From contig JAFUTU010000054.1 of assembly GCA_017484095.1 (NCBI GenBank), forward strand, positions 1 through 64,000: a stretch of 64,000 nucleotides of DNA, written 5' to 3'. The notes under the pieces were generated by a model. The model was not told the origin of the DNA, did not search any database, and worked only from the letters and a program-made list of their open reading frames with translations. This DNA is from Ruminococcus sp. (lineage in GTDB: Bacteria > Bacillota > Clostridia > Oscillospirales > Ruminococcaceae). The position numbers and the translations under genes are program-made. Below, piece by piece: positions 36,042-44,294 of the stretch; within the stretch, counting starts at the first letter, position 1; each line of letters starts with the position of its first letter.

Positions 36042-37343
36042 TTATCTTCTCAGAAGAGCCTTCGCAAGCTGATTCTTTTCGGCGAGAGGTCTCTTTGCAG
36101 GGCATACATAAGAGCATGAGCCGCAGTTCATACACAGACCTACACTCAGCTTTTCGAGCTTTTTTGTGTCGTGCTTGTCGTATGCCTTTTCAATATATGT
36201 AGGCATAAGACCCATAGGGCAAGCCCTTATGCAGCGGCCGCACCTGATACAGGCGGTCTGTCCGCTGCCGATAAGCTCGTTCTTTTTTCTTTCAGGCTTT
36301 TTAAATGCCAGAATTGAGTTTATGGTCTTGGCAGTAGGCATATTTATATCATATGCGCAGATACCCATCATAGGACCGCCAAGAAGGATCTTATCTGATG
36401 CTTCGATGTTTGTATCGGCAAATTTAAGTACATCGACCAGCGGAGTGCCCAGCGGTACATTCACATTGCAGGGCGTTGCAACGGCATCTCCGTCAACAGT
36501 GATCCTGCGTGAGATGAGGGGTATGCCGTCTTTGGAGTATCTGCCGATAAAGCCGACGGTGCTGACATTGAGCACGATCACGCCCACGTCCGAGGGCAGT
36601 GCCCACTGCTTTACAGTTCTGCCTACGGTATTGTATATGAGCACCTTCTCAGCACCCTGAGGATAGGACGCTTTCAGAGGACAGACATTTATGTTGTCAT
36701 ATTCGGCAGCCTTTTCTCTCATTATTTTTATCGCATCGGGCTTGTTGTCCTCGATGCCGATATAGGTGTTCTCAATGCCGAGAGTATCCATTATGAGGCG
36801 TATGCCTGTAATGATGTTATCTGGGCTTTCAAGCATCTCTCTGTGATCGCCCGTGATATAGGGTTCGCACTCGGCAGCGTTTATGATTAGGGTATCAACC
36901 TTGTAGCGCTGTTCGTTATAGTTGAGCTTCAGGTGAGTCGGGAAGCCTGCGCCTCCGAGACCGCAGCACCCTGATTCCCTCACAGCCCTGCATAGGCTCT
37001 CCTTGTCAGTGATGACAGGAACCTCTATATCGGGAGACAGCTCCTGCTTGCCGTCAGGCTCTATCTCAACTGCCTTTGTCACCTTGCCGCTCGGGTGGAG
37101 CACTTCCGTTATTCCCACTACAGTTCCCGAGACTGACGAATGAGCGATGCAGGCCTTTATCTTGTCGCTGTCGCCTATTTTTTGTCCGACAAATACCTTG
37201 TCGCCCTTTTTGACGATAGGGTCACATCCGCGCCCCATACTTTGTGACATCGGAACAAAGACCCTCTCGGGTAAGGGAAGGTCTATTGTTTCACAGGTGC
37301 TTGTATTCTTTTTATGCTGAAGCTTTATTGCATTTATCTTCAT
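36042..37343 (-). CDS. rnfC: Rnf complex subunit RnfC, NAD(H)-binding
   Basis: 433 residues from the ATG at 37343, with AAGGAG ten bases upstream. A frame extending to 37574 would overlap the upstream methyltransferase and is rejected. It is a peripheral subunit that passes electrons to NAD+. SGCCGLGGAGFPTHLKLN near residue 122 is the flavin/NAD loop shared with NuoF. Two ferredoxin motifs, CIRCGRCIRACPMG near residue 362 and CMNCGSCSYVCP near residue 402, bind 4Fe-4S clusters. Confidence 0.96.
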   Translation of the reverse strand: MKINAIKLQHKKNTSTCETIDLPLPERVFVPMSQSMGRGCDPIVKKGDKVFVGQKIGDSDKIKACIAHSSVSGTVVGITEVLHPSGKVTKAVEIEPDGKQELSPDIEVPVITDKESLCRAVRESGCCGLGGAGFPTHLKLNYNEQRYKVDTLIINAAECEPYITGDHREMLESPDNIITGIRLIMDTLGIENTYIGIEDNKPDAIKIMREKAAEYDNINVCPLKASYPQGAEKVLIYNTVGRTVKQWALPSDVGVIVLNVSTVGFIGRYSKDGIPLISRRITVDGDAVATPCNVNVPLGTPLVDVLKFADTNIEASDKILLGGPMMGICAYDINMPTAKTINSILAFKKPERKKNELIGSGQTACIRCGRCIRACPMGLMPTYIEKAYDKHDTKKLEKLSVGLCMNCGSCSYVCPAKRPLAEKNQLAKALLRR

Positions 37344-37365
37344 AGGGTAGGATCTCCTTAGGGGT

Positions 37366-38016
37366 CTATAGTGATGCTTTGATAGTGCTGGTAGAGCCCC
37401 AGCTTTTAAGCACCTCAACGCTTGAGAAATTAGCATTTCTGAGAGCTTCGAGCTCATGCTCCAGCGTGAGGGGAGTATCATAATGGCAGATGATATCATA
37501 GCCCATGCCCTCCTCGTGCCTGAGCCTGTCAAGATCGTCAAAATTCTTTCGCTCCTCCAGCTCAGACTCAGCAAAGTAATCGGTGAGTATAAAATAGCCG
37601 CCGTGCTTTAGCGCCTGACGAACTCTCCTGAAAAGAGCTGCTTTGCTGCGCTGGGTATAGTGATGCAGCGCCTCGACCGAAACTATGCAGTCGAACGCAG
37701 TTATGCCGAAAATGATATCAAAGAAAGAACCTCTTACTGCCCTGAGCTTTTTATCGGGGAACTTGCTCTTCATTTTATCGAGCATACCTTGAGAAAGATC
37801 AATGCCCGTTACAGCAGCATCGGGATTGATCGCAAAAAGGTATTCAAGCTCCAGTCCCGTTCCGCAGCCGAGGTCAAGTATCCTTGCCCCCTCTTTCTTA
37901 GGAAGCTGCAAAGCCGTATAGGAATAGAACTCCTTTGCTCCTTCTATATCGTTAAGCATATGGTCATCGTAGCTTTCAACTCTGCTGTTGAAAAATGCAT
38001 CCATTCTTTCAAGCAT
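37366..38016 (-). CDS. Class I SAM-dependent methyltransferase next to rnfC
   Basis: 216 residues. The SAM loop ARILDLGCGTGLELEYLF is near residue 45, followed by AVTGIDLSQGMLDKMK. The motif IV region FDCIVSVEALHHYTQ lies near residue 109 and LKHGGYFILTDYFAE near residue 139. It ends 22 bases before rnfC and begins 37 bases after apbE on the same strand. The target is unknown; a role in assembling or modifying Rnf is only suggested by position. Confidence 0.87.
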   Translation of the reverse strand: MLERMDAFFNSRVESYDDHMLNDIEGAKEFYSYTALQLPKKEGARILDLGCGTGLELEYLFAINPDAAVTGIDLSQGMLDKMKSKFPDKKLRAVRGSFFDIIFGITAFDCIVSVEALHHYTQRSKAALFRRVRQALKHGGYFILTDYFAESELEERKNFDDLDRLRHEEGMGYDIICHYDTPLTLEHELEALRNANFSSVEVLKSWGSTSTIKASL

Positions 38017-38053
38017 AACGGTTCTCCTTTTCTGTGATATCTATAATAATGTA

Positions 38054-39094
38054 TCAGTCGGCAAATGTAAACTCACTGTTTGTGATGCTGACACTTTCTT
38101 TAATATTTTCAGAGCAGTGAAGCCTGCCCCTGTCATCGATCGCGATGACGCTTATCTCATCGTCTGAGAGCCAGCGCTCGAGCTCTTCCTCGCCGCCGAC
38201 AAATATGCGGGTCGACAAAAAGTCAGATTCAGCACCGCTGTCAGCAATAACTGTGACCGACTGCAGTGTTGACCGGGTGGGTCTGCCTGTTGCCTCATCA
38301 AAAATATGGCAGTAGGTAACGCCGTCCGCCGAAAAGAAGCGCTCATACCCTCCCGAGGTGGAAAGAAAGCAGCCGTCTGTCTCTATCTGAGCACAGATGC
38401 CGTCGGGCATGAACGGGTCACGAATACCTATCTTGAATGGGCTGCCGTCAGGCTTTTTGCCGCAGCAGTATATCGACGAGCCGAACGAAGCTATAGCCGC
38501 CTGAGGCTTTTGTTCGTCAAGTATCTCCTTTACCTTATCAAGAGCATAGCCCTTAGCTATGCAGCCAAGGTCAGCCTGAGCACTGTTAAGGAGTTTAGCG
38601 CTCTTGCCGTCATCGGCTATATTCAGAATGTTTTTAGGCTCATCTGCTTTGAAGGTAGCCAGCGCCGTCTCTATCTCTTCGTCTGAGGGTACCTTCGGCT
38701 CTCCCGATATATCCCAGAGCTTTGTGACAGCGCCTATCAGTATGTTGCAGCCGCCGTACTTCTCGTAGAGGCCTAATGACTTTCTAAGCACCTCGCTGCT
38801 ATCTCTGCTTATCGATACCCTCTCGCCGCTTTCGGCAGCGTTTAGCCTGTTGATGTCAGACTCTTCATCATATGCAGAGAGCAGGTGGTCGAGCCCGTTT
38901 ATCCTGTCTTTTATATCCTTAGTAAGATCGTCTCCTGCATAAACAGTGATCTCACACGGGCAGTCCATAGCAAAAAACGTTTCATTGAACCGCTGTACCG
39001 GTTTTTTTATGTTCATCACTGTTATGCCTGCCGCTATGAGTACGACCCCTGCCGCAGCCGAGATAACAGCTCTTTTCTTTAAAGTCTTATCCAT
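38054..39094 (-). CDS. apbE: FAD:protein FMN transferase ApbE
   Basis: 346 residues, with one N-terminal membrane helix or uncleaved signal (AVISAAAGVVLIAAG). It transfers FMN from FAD to Thr of RnfG and RnfD outside the membrane. Family motifs are NETFFAMDCPCEITVYA near residue 37, DLGCIAKGYALDKVKEIL near residue 171, and FDEATGRPTRSTLQSVTV near residue 270 with the metal-binding acids. It is immediately upstream of the methyltransferase-rnf genes, which fits its job. No lipobox Cys is seen, unlike many secreted ApbE proteins. Confidence 0.94.
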   Translation of the reverse strand: MDKTLKKRAVISAAAGVVLIAAGITVMNIKKPVQRFNETFFAMDCPCEITVYAGDDLTKDIKDRINGLDHLLSAYDEESDINRLNAAESGERVSISRDSSEVLRKSLGLYEKYGGCNILIGAVTKLWDISGEPKVPSDEEIETALATFKADEPKNILNIADDGKSAKLLNSAQADLGCIAKGYALDKVKEILDEQKPQAAIASFGSSIYCCGKKPDGSPFKIGIRDPFMPDGICAQIETDGCFLSTSGGYERFFSADGVTYCHIFDEATGRPTRSTLQSVTVIADSGAESDFLSTRIFVGGEEELERWLSDDEISVIAIDDRGRLHCSENIKESVSITNSEFTFAD

Positions 39095-39206
39095 TGCTTT
39101 GCCTTTTTATATGTGCCTGAACGCCGTTATCCTGCTTGTTCTTTCTGCCGCAGGAGGAAAAAGAGCATTGCCCTTGATGCTTGCGACCGACGTTCAGCTT
39201 TGGTAC

Positions 39207-39235
39207 TTGAAAAAAATAAGTATCTGTGTTATAAT
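39207..39235 (+). promoter_or_regulatory. Consensus promoter antisense to the XRE gene
   Basis: TTGAAA, 17 bases, TATAAT on the plus strand. It would start RNA near 39242 and run into the 3' end of the minus-strand XRE gene. No plus-strand gene follows until 40010, so an antisense or 3'-overlapping RNA is possible. Confidence 0.5.
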
Positions 39236-39858
39236 CATTTTTGGGAAGAGCCTGCCTTTATTAGTTGTTCGGCGCCTTCGATAAAACGTGCAAGCTCTGC
39301 ATTTTTTTCTATCGGCAGCTCTATTCGCCGCTTGTCGGCACGGCAGCTGTCAAGACAGAGCCTCAGCTCCTCCATGACCTTAGGGGAAACGTATCCTTTT
39401 GCGAGAGAAAACGCCCCTTCATATGTAAGGGAAAATATCTTTTCGCTGTTGTGGGGGTTTTCGCGGTATATCTCTCTGAATACCAGATAAAGGCACACGG
39501 ACAAGGTCTGAGAGCATACAAAGCTCAGCTCATCAGAACCGCTGCCGCCTATCAGCGCGAATAAAAGCTCTGCCGCACTTTGGAAAGAGACAGGCACTGC
39601 GCTTTGCTCGCTCTGAGTTAAAGGCTCGGTGCGGTTTTCACCGAAAACAGCCTCATACGGCACCTTGTAAAGCTTTATCAGCTTTACCGCAGATGATACC
39701 TGCACTGCCCTCTTGCCGTTTTCGATCTCCGAGACAGCCGACTGAGTAAGTCCTGCAGCTTTGGCTGCCTGCTCCTGAGTGATGCCGAGCTGCTTTCTTA
39801 TGAGCATAAGTCTGCTGCCGATGAGGGCAGATGATCGTTTTTCTTCATCGCTCGGCAT
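39235..39858 (-). CDS. XRE-family transcriptional regulator
   Basis: 207 residues. An N-terminal Cro/C1 helix-turn-helix (LMLIRKQLGITQEQAAKAAG, then TQSAVSEIENGKRAVQ) spans residues 18-72. The rest is a helical domain with no recognised ligand motif. The promoter overlaps the palindrome AGTATACT, suggesting autoregulation. It lies 140 bases upstream of apbE on the same strand and could control or be co-transcribed with the apbE-rnf cluster; that is inference. Confidence 0.9.
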   Translation of the reverse strand: MPSDEEKRSSALIGSRLMLIRKQLGITQEQAAKAAGLTQSAVSEIENGKRAVQVSSAVKLIKLYKVPYEAVFGENRTEPLTQSEQSAVPVSFQSAAELLFALIGGSGSDELSFVCSQTLSVCLYLVFREIYRENPHNSEKIFSLTYEGAFSLAKGYVSPKVMEELRLCLDSCRADKRRIELPIEKNAELARFIEGAEQLIKAGSSQK

Positions 39859-39892
39859 AAGGTAAGCCTCCCCACTGATATATACATATCTT

Positions 39893-39921
39893 AGTATACT
39901 ATATTTTATGGAATTTGTAAA
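39893..39921 (-). promoter_or_regulatory. Promoter of the XRE gene
   Basis: TTTACA, 17 bases, TATACT on the minus strand; the -10 lies in the palindrome AGTATACT. Confidence 0.75.
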
Positions 39922-40009
39922 TAGTTTTTTATTTTTTTGTGCATATTTTTTGCGGCATTGCAGAGATATTTTTCTGTGTGCTGATGAATGATGGTAAGGA
40001 GAGTTAAAA

Positions 40010-40660
40010 ATGAAGGGTTACAGGATAGTTTTTTTCAGGCACGGTATGACTCAGGCGAATGAAGACGGAAGATATATTGGTACGACTGACCTGCCGCTTT
40101 CTTCAAAAGGCGCCCAGAAGCTTTACGACAAGCTTGAGGAGTTTGAGTATCCTCCCGTGCAGAAGATATATACTTCTCCGCTCAAAAGGTGTATCCAGAC
40201 GGTCAATATACTTCAGCCGAACAGACTTGTTGCGGAGCTGCCTCAGCTGAGGGAAATGGATTTTGGTGAATTCGAGAACAAAACTGCCGATGAGCTCATG
40301 GAGCTTGAAGAGTATAAAGAGTTCATCAAGGGAGGTCTTGACAATCCTCCGCCCAAGGGCGAATCTGTAAGAGATGTTATGAACCGCTGCTATGAGGCGC
40401 TAAATATCATAATTTCGGATATGATGTATGAGGGGCTTACGTATGTTGGCGTTTGTACGCATTCTGGTATAATAATGAACATTATGTCGGGCTTCGGCGT
40501 GCCCAAGGGTAGGCCTATCGACTATGTATGCGATTTCGGCGAGGGGTTTGAGATAATGGTCACCGCAGCTATGTGGCAGCGCTCGGAAGCATTTGAGGTG
40601 ATAGGCTCATACCCTCCGAAATATGAGGTGCAGGAGGATTACACGCTCAAAGACTTATGA
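40010..40660 (+). CDS. Histidine phosphatase family protein
   Basis: 216 residues. The phosphoglycerate-mutase-like catalytic motif FFRHGMTQANEDGRYIGTTD is near residue 8, with the nucleophile His in RHG. The second Arg is in YTSPLKRCIQT near residue 55, the acid in LREMDFGEFENKTADEL near residue 80, and the second His in GVCTHSGIIMNIMSGFGVP near residue 145. Substrates of this family range from cobalamin intermediates to sugar phosphates and cannot be told here. AAGGAG site at good spacing. Confidence 0.92.
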   Translation: MKGYRIVFFRHGMTQANEDGRYIGTTDLPLSSKGAQKLYDKLEEFEYPPVQKIYTSPLKRCIQTVNILQPNRLVAELPQLREMDFGEFENKTADELMELEEYKEFIKGGLDNPPPKGESVRDVMNRCYEALNIIISDMMYEGLTYVGVCTHSGIIMNIMSGFGVPKGRPIDYVCDFGEGFEIMVTAAMWQRSEAFEVIGSYPPKYEVQEDYTLKDL

Positions 40661-40687
40661 TACAGCTTTTTAAAAGGAGAGCTTGAG

Positions 40688-41518
40688 ATGACTATAGAGC
40701 AGATAAAAAGAAAGGCCAGACACAGGTTCAGGGATAACGGCGGAAACAGCTTTTCGCTGACAATATTTGTCGCTTCGATATTATTTTTCGTGTTTGCGTT
40801 CTTTCTGTCTATAAAGATTATATTCGACCAGGTGGGCTGGGGAAAGTATTTTACGATGAAAGAGCTTCGCTCCGATTATGACGTTATGCTGTTCTGGGCG
40901 GTTATGCTGCTGATACTTTTGCCCTTGCTGACTGCTGAATGGTGGACTGTGAGCAGACTGTACATAGATATTGCAAAGGGTTCTGATTTTGTGGAAACTA
41001 AAAAATACCTGAACGCACATGCGTGGTCATATTCAAAAAAGGCTGTACAGGTCTCTCTTGCGGTTGGCATAAGGAAGATAATCATGCTGCTGCCTGCTGT
41101 GGGCGGCGGCTTCGGAGTATATTATATAATCAATAAGGGCGGAGAACAGCTTAGCTCTCCCAAGCTGCTGCTGCTCATGCTTTGCCTGGGCTTTACAGGT
41201 GTGTGGACGGGTCTCTTTATAAGGTATATCATATCTCTTTCGATGATGCCGTTTATTATGTGCCTGAACCCGAGAGCAAAGATATCAAAGGCGATAGAGC
41301 TGTCAAAAAGGCTTATGGACGGCAACCATATGAGGTATCTGATGTTTGTACTGTCGTTTGCGAAATTTGTACCGCTTTTCATTTTGATACAGCCGATATT
41401 CATAGTATATCCATACTACAAGGTTTGTCTTGTTACCTTTGCGGAGGATATCCTCGGTGATTACTGGCAGGATAAGATGTCTGCAAGTATAAGGCGCTGG
41501 AGAAGGTTCAGCCTGTGA
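40688..41518 (+). CDS. Multi-pass membrane protein, DUF975-like
   Basis: 276 residues. About five hydrophobic segments occupy residues 22-45, 70-90, 120-145, 155-180 and 215-245. It begins MTIEQIKRKARHRFRDN, the amphipathic start common in DUF975-type proteins. The ISKAIELSKRLMDGNHMRYL stretch near residue 200 is also typical of that group. It is coupled to the next gene by a GTGA overlap. Function unknown. Confidence 0.72.
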   Translation: MTIEQIKRKARHRFRDNGGNSFSLTIFVASILFFVFAFFLSIKIIFDQVGWGKYFTMKELRSDYDVMLFWAVMLLILLPLLTAEWWTVSRLYIDIAKGSDFVETKKYLNAHAWSYSKKAVQVSLAVGIRKIIMLLPAVGGGFGVYYIINKGGEQLSSPKLLLLMLCLGFTGVWTGLFIRYIISLSMMPFIMCLNPRAKISKAIELSKRLMDGNHMRYLMFVLSFAKFVPLFILIQPIFIVYPYYKVCLVTFAEDILGDYWQDKMSASIRRWRRFSL

Positions 41519-42357
41519 GGATACGGGTAATGGCTGCCGAGGACGGAAAAAAGCTCGGTGAGGTGCTGCGCGGCAGGGGAGTTTCAAGGCGGCTCATCAC
41601 GCGGCTGAAAAGAAGCCCACTAGGCATAACGAGGGATAATGCGCTCATCAGGAGCATAGATATCGTTTATGAAAATGATGAGATCGTACTTTCAGAACAG
41701 GAATACAGCACTCGGACAGAAGCATCAAGCGTTCGGGTGCCTGTGCTTTATGAGGATGAGCACTGCATAGTGTTTGACAAGCCGCCGTTTATGCCTTGTC
41801 ATCAGTCGATGAAGCACTATGAGGATACTCTCGCAAACGTGTTTGCGGCACATTGTCCTGATAAGACCTTTCGCTGTATTAACAGGCTTGATAAGAATAC
41901 CAGCGGCTGTGTTCTTGTTGCAAAGAGCAGGCTTGCGGCGTTCTCCTTACAGAAAAGTTGCCGAAAGCTCTATGTTGGGATAATGCCCCGCGCCGACAGC
42001 GCAGGAGGGCGCATCTGTGCGCCGATAGCAAGGGAGAAGGATTCTGCGATAAAGAGATGTGTAAGAGAGGGCGGGGCGTACTCTGCCACTACTTTTTATA
42101 AAATAGCTGACAGCAAAAGGGCTTCTCTTGCGGCTTTTATACCCGAAACTGGCAGGACCCACCAGATCAGAGTGCATTGTGCCCATATAGGAAGACCGCT
42201 GCTGGGGGACGATATGTACGGCGGAGACACTTCGCTTATGGAACGTCAGGCACTGCATTGCCTCGAGATAAGCTTCAACCTTCCGATGTCTGACAGTAGA
42301 TTAACGGTGCGTTCACAGCTGCCTGAGGATATGGCGGCGGTCATGGTTGATGAGTGA
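41515..42357 (+). CDS. RluA-family pseudouridine synthase
   Basis: 280 residues with a GTG start that overlaps the previous stop. An S4-like N-terminal part (LGEVLRGRGVSRRLITRLKR) is followed by the catalytic motif INRLDKNTSGCVLVAKS near residue 122, with the catalytic Asp in RLD. PETGRTHQIRVHCAHIGRPL near residue 212 and LGDDMYGG follow. It isomerises uridines in 23S rRNA or tRNA; the exact site is not predictable. The usual HRLDxxTSG is INRLDKNTSG here. Confidence 0.92.
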   Translation: MRIRVMAAEDGKKLGEVLRGRGVSRRLITRLKRSPLGITRDNALIRSIDIVYENDEIVLSEQEYSTRTEASSVRVPVLYEDEHCIVFDKPPFMPCHQSMKHYEDTLANVFAAHCPDKTFRCINRLDKNTSGCVLVAKSRLAAFSLQKSCRKLYVGIMPRADSAGGRICAPIAREKDSAIKRCVREGGAYSATTFYKIADSKRASLAAFIPETGRTHQIRVHCAHIGRPLLGDDMYGGDTSLMERQALHCLEISFNLPMSDSRLTVRSQLPEDMAAVMVDE

Positions 42358-42406
42358 ATGTAAAAATATTGTTAATTAGTATAGATATTATTTTGAAATC
42401 GTTTTC

Positions 42407-42420
42407 TGAAAACGTATACC
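42407..42420 (+). promoter_or_regulatory. cre-like operator upstream of the solute-binding protein gene
   Basis: TGAAAACGTATACC matches TGWAARCGYTWNCW at 12 of 14 positions. It overlaps the perfect palindrome CGTTTTC-T-GAAAACG (42400-42414), about 70 bases before the -35. Catabolite control is inferred. Confidence 0.42.
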
Positions 42421-42489
42421 GCAGAACATATGATCGCTAATTGTTGGAAATCACTAAAAAAGCGTGTGATTTATATTGCAAAATGCTGA

Positions 42490-42518
42490 TTGACTATTTT
42501 TTATCTTTTTGATATTAT
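42490..42518 (+). promoter_or_regulatory. Promoter of the solute-binding protein gene
   Basis: TTGACT, 17 bases, TATTAT. It gives a leader of about 70 bases. Confidence 0.75.
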
Positions 42519-42594
42519 AAGTATGGGCGAAAACTGTCTATAGGCGTGTGTTTTATGGGTAAGGAACACCGCCGCAAAACAAGGAGGTTATTAC

Positions 42595-44034
42595 ATGAAA
42601 ATGACAAAAAGAATCCTCGCAGCAGCTTGCTCACTGACACTTGCAGCAAGCATGGCAGCTTGCGGAAGCAGCTCTTCCGACAGCTCTGCGGCTTCAAGCT
42701 CAAAGGCTCCTGCGGCTTCGCTTACTGAGAGCCAGAAGGAGAAGATCAACGATCTTCAGAGCCTGCTGCCTGATGAGACACTTGATAACAAGACCATTAA
42801 GTGGATGGCTCACTATGACCTTAACCCAAGTGACGGTCAGGTGGTTGATCCGGGTCTCCAGCTGTTCTGGGATAAGTATGATGGAAAGATCGAGTATATC
42901 CAGACTACATGGGATGACAGATACACAGCACTTGCAAAGGCTGTTATGGCAAACGATTCTCCTGACTTCTTCCCTGCAGATGATATGGATGCTTTCCCGA
43001 AGGGCGCTATCAAGGCGATGTTTGAGCCGATCGACGATTATATTGATCTGAACTCCGAGCTCTGGACACCTTCAAAGACTGTCTGCGACGCAGGTTACTT
43101 CAACGGCGGTCACTATATCGCAGGTATCAATGCAAGACCTCAGTATGTATGTATCTATAACAGAACTACTGTAGAGGACGCAGGCTTTGACGATCCTGCT
43201 GAGCTGTTTGCTGAGGATAAGTGGACATGGTCGGCATTCACCGAGATGTGCCTTGACTTCACAAACGCAGATGAGGATAAGTATGCACTTGACGGCTACT
43301 GGTACGGCAAGGCTCTTAACGACACCAGCGGATATCCTATGATAGGTCTTGAGAACGGTAAGCTCGTTAACAACATGGATAAGCCTGAGATCACAAAGGT
43401 TCAGGATATGATGTATGATCTTGCTAAGAACAACGTTATGTTCCCAAGATCTGATAACGCTTGGAAGACCAGAGGCGACGGTTCTACAGGTGAGGGTCTT
43501 GGTTCGGGACTTACACTGTTCATTCCTGTTGGTACATGGGCTATCGAGGGTACTACAGATTCTACCAAGATATTCGGCGATGTTGAGGGCGGCGAGGTTA
43601 TGTTCGTTCCTATGCCGAGACTTGACGACGGCGACGGTAAGTACTACGTATCTGCAGGTATCCACGGCTTCCTGCTTTGCAAGAATGCTCCGAATCCTCA
43701 GGGCTTCGCAGCATATATGAACTGCCTGCAGGTATCTGCACAGAATGCTAACGATATCGGCGAAGAGCAGCTCAGAGACGAGTACAAGTGGACTGATGAG
43801 ATGATCGAGATGAGACAGACCGTTTACGATCTCGCAGCTGAGAACCCTGTATTCGACTATCAGGAAGGTGTTACACCTGAGCTTTCTACTCTGATGATGA
43901 CTGTTAACCAGGCAACAATGGTTACGGGCGGCGGAGCAACATCCTGGAGTGAGTGCGTTGCATCTAACAAGACTGCAGTTGATTACCTTATCGACGAGTG
44001 CAACTCCAACATTTCTGATGTTCCTGCAGAGTAA
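42595..44034 (+). CDS. ABC transporter extracellular solute-binding lipoprotein (orphan)
   Basis: 479 residues. The signal peptide ends in a lipobox (ASMAACGSSS), with Cys at residue 23 to be lipid-modified. A Ser/Ala-rich linker follows, then a family 1 solute-binding fold (IKWMAHYDLNP, WDDRYTALAKAVMANDSPDF). Trp and Tyr are plentiful, as in sugar or oligosaccharide binders. No permease or ATPase gene is adjacent, so it must work with a transporter coded elsewhere. Strong AAGGAGG site, its own promoter and terminator. Codon choice looks strongly optimised (many GCT, GGC, AAG), suggesting high expression. Confidence 0.92.
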   Translation: MKMTKRILAAACSLTLAASMAACGSSSSDSSAASSSKAPAASLTESQKEKINDLQSLLPDETLDNKTIKWMAHYDLNPSDGQVVDPGLQLFWDKYDGKIEYIQTTWDDRYTALAKAVMANDSPDFFPADDMDAFPKGAIKAMFEPIDDYIDLNSELWTPSKTVCDAGYFNGGHYIAGINARPQYVCIYNRTTVEDAGFDDPAELFAEDKWTWSAFTEMCLDFTNADEDKYALDGYWYGKALNDTSGYPMIGLENGKLVNNMDKPEITKVQDMMYDLAKNNVMFPRSDNAWKTRGDGSTGEGLGSGLTLFIPVGTWAIEGTTDSTKIFGDVEGGEVMFVPMPRLDDGDGKYYVSAGIHGFLLCKNAPNPQGFAAYMNCLQVSAQNANDIGEEQLRDEYKWTDEMIEMRQTVYDLAAENPVFDYQEGVTPELSTLMMTVNQATMVTGGGATSWSECVASNKTAVDYLIDECNSNISDVPAE

Positions 44035-44046
44035 TATCAAACATAC

Positions 44047-44074
44047 GGACGGGCAGAGATGCCCGTCCTTTTTT
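44047..44074 (+). terminator. Terminator of the solute-binding protein gene
   Basis: Perfect stem GGACGGGC/GCCCGTCC with a six-base loop, then TTTTTT. Confidence 0.9.
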
Positions 44075-44150
44075 GTTATCTCATGGTTTTTTGCCTGTGA
44101 ATAGTTTGCAAATTTTGTTAAAATTATTACCGGCTGTAAATATATGAAAG

Positions 44151-44182
44151 TTGCACAAGAAATTTTGAATAAATTAGTGCAA
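44151..44182 (+). promoter_or_regulatory. Inverted repeat ahead of the first cytidylate-kinase-like gene
   Basis: TTGCAC (44151-44156) and GTGCAA (44177-44182), 20 bases apart, lie 18 bases before the -35 hexamer. Possible operator, unassigned. Confidence 0.3.
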
Positions 44183-44200
44183 GAATTTTTTGAAAAATTG

Positions 44201-44229
44201 TTTACAAGAGACAAAAAATGTGATATAAT
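44201..44229 (+). promoter_or_regulatory. Promoter of the first cytidylate-kinase-like gene
   Basis: TTTACA, 17 bases, TATAAT. Confidence 0.8.
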
Positions 44230-44294
44230 ATGTTTGTTGCAAGAAACAAATTAATTTGTAGCGTAAGATCTTTTCTGAAAAGGGGGTCGTTTAT

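Noticed and set aside
37344..37574. N-terminal extension of rnfC
   Set aside because: It would overlap the upstream methyltransferase, has no RnfC-like sequence, and the ATG at 37343 has a proper ribosome site.
42360..42594. Riboswitch in the 236-base gap before the solute-binding protein gene
   Set aside because: The promoter leaves a leader of about 70 bases with no convincing aptamer or terminator. The symmetric elements lie upstream of the promoter.
43072..44214. 380-codon open frame on the minus strand
   Set aside because: Antisense to the solute-binding protein gene, whose strong codon bias leaves the opposite strand open. It has no ribosome site and no recognisable domain.
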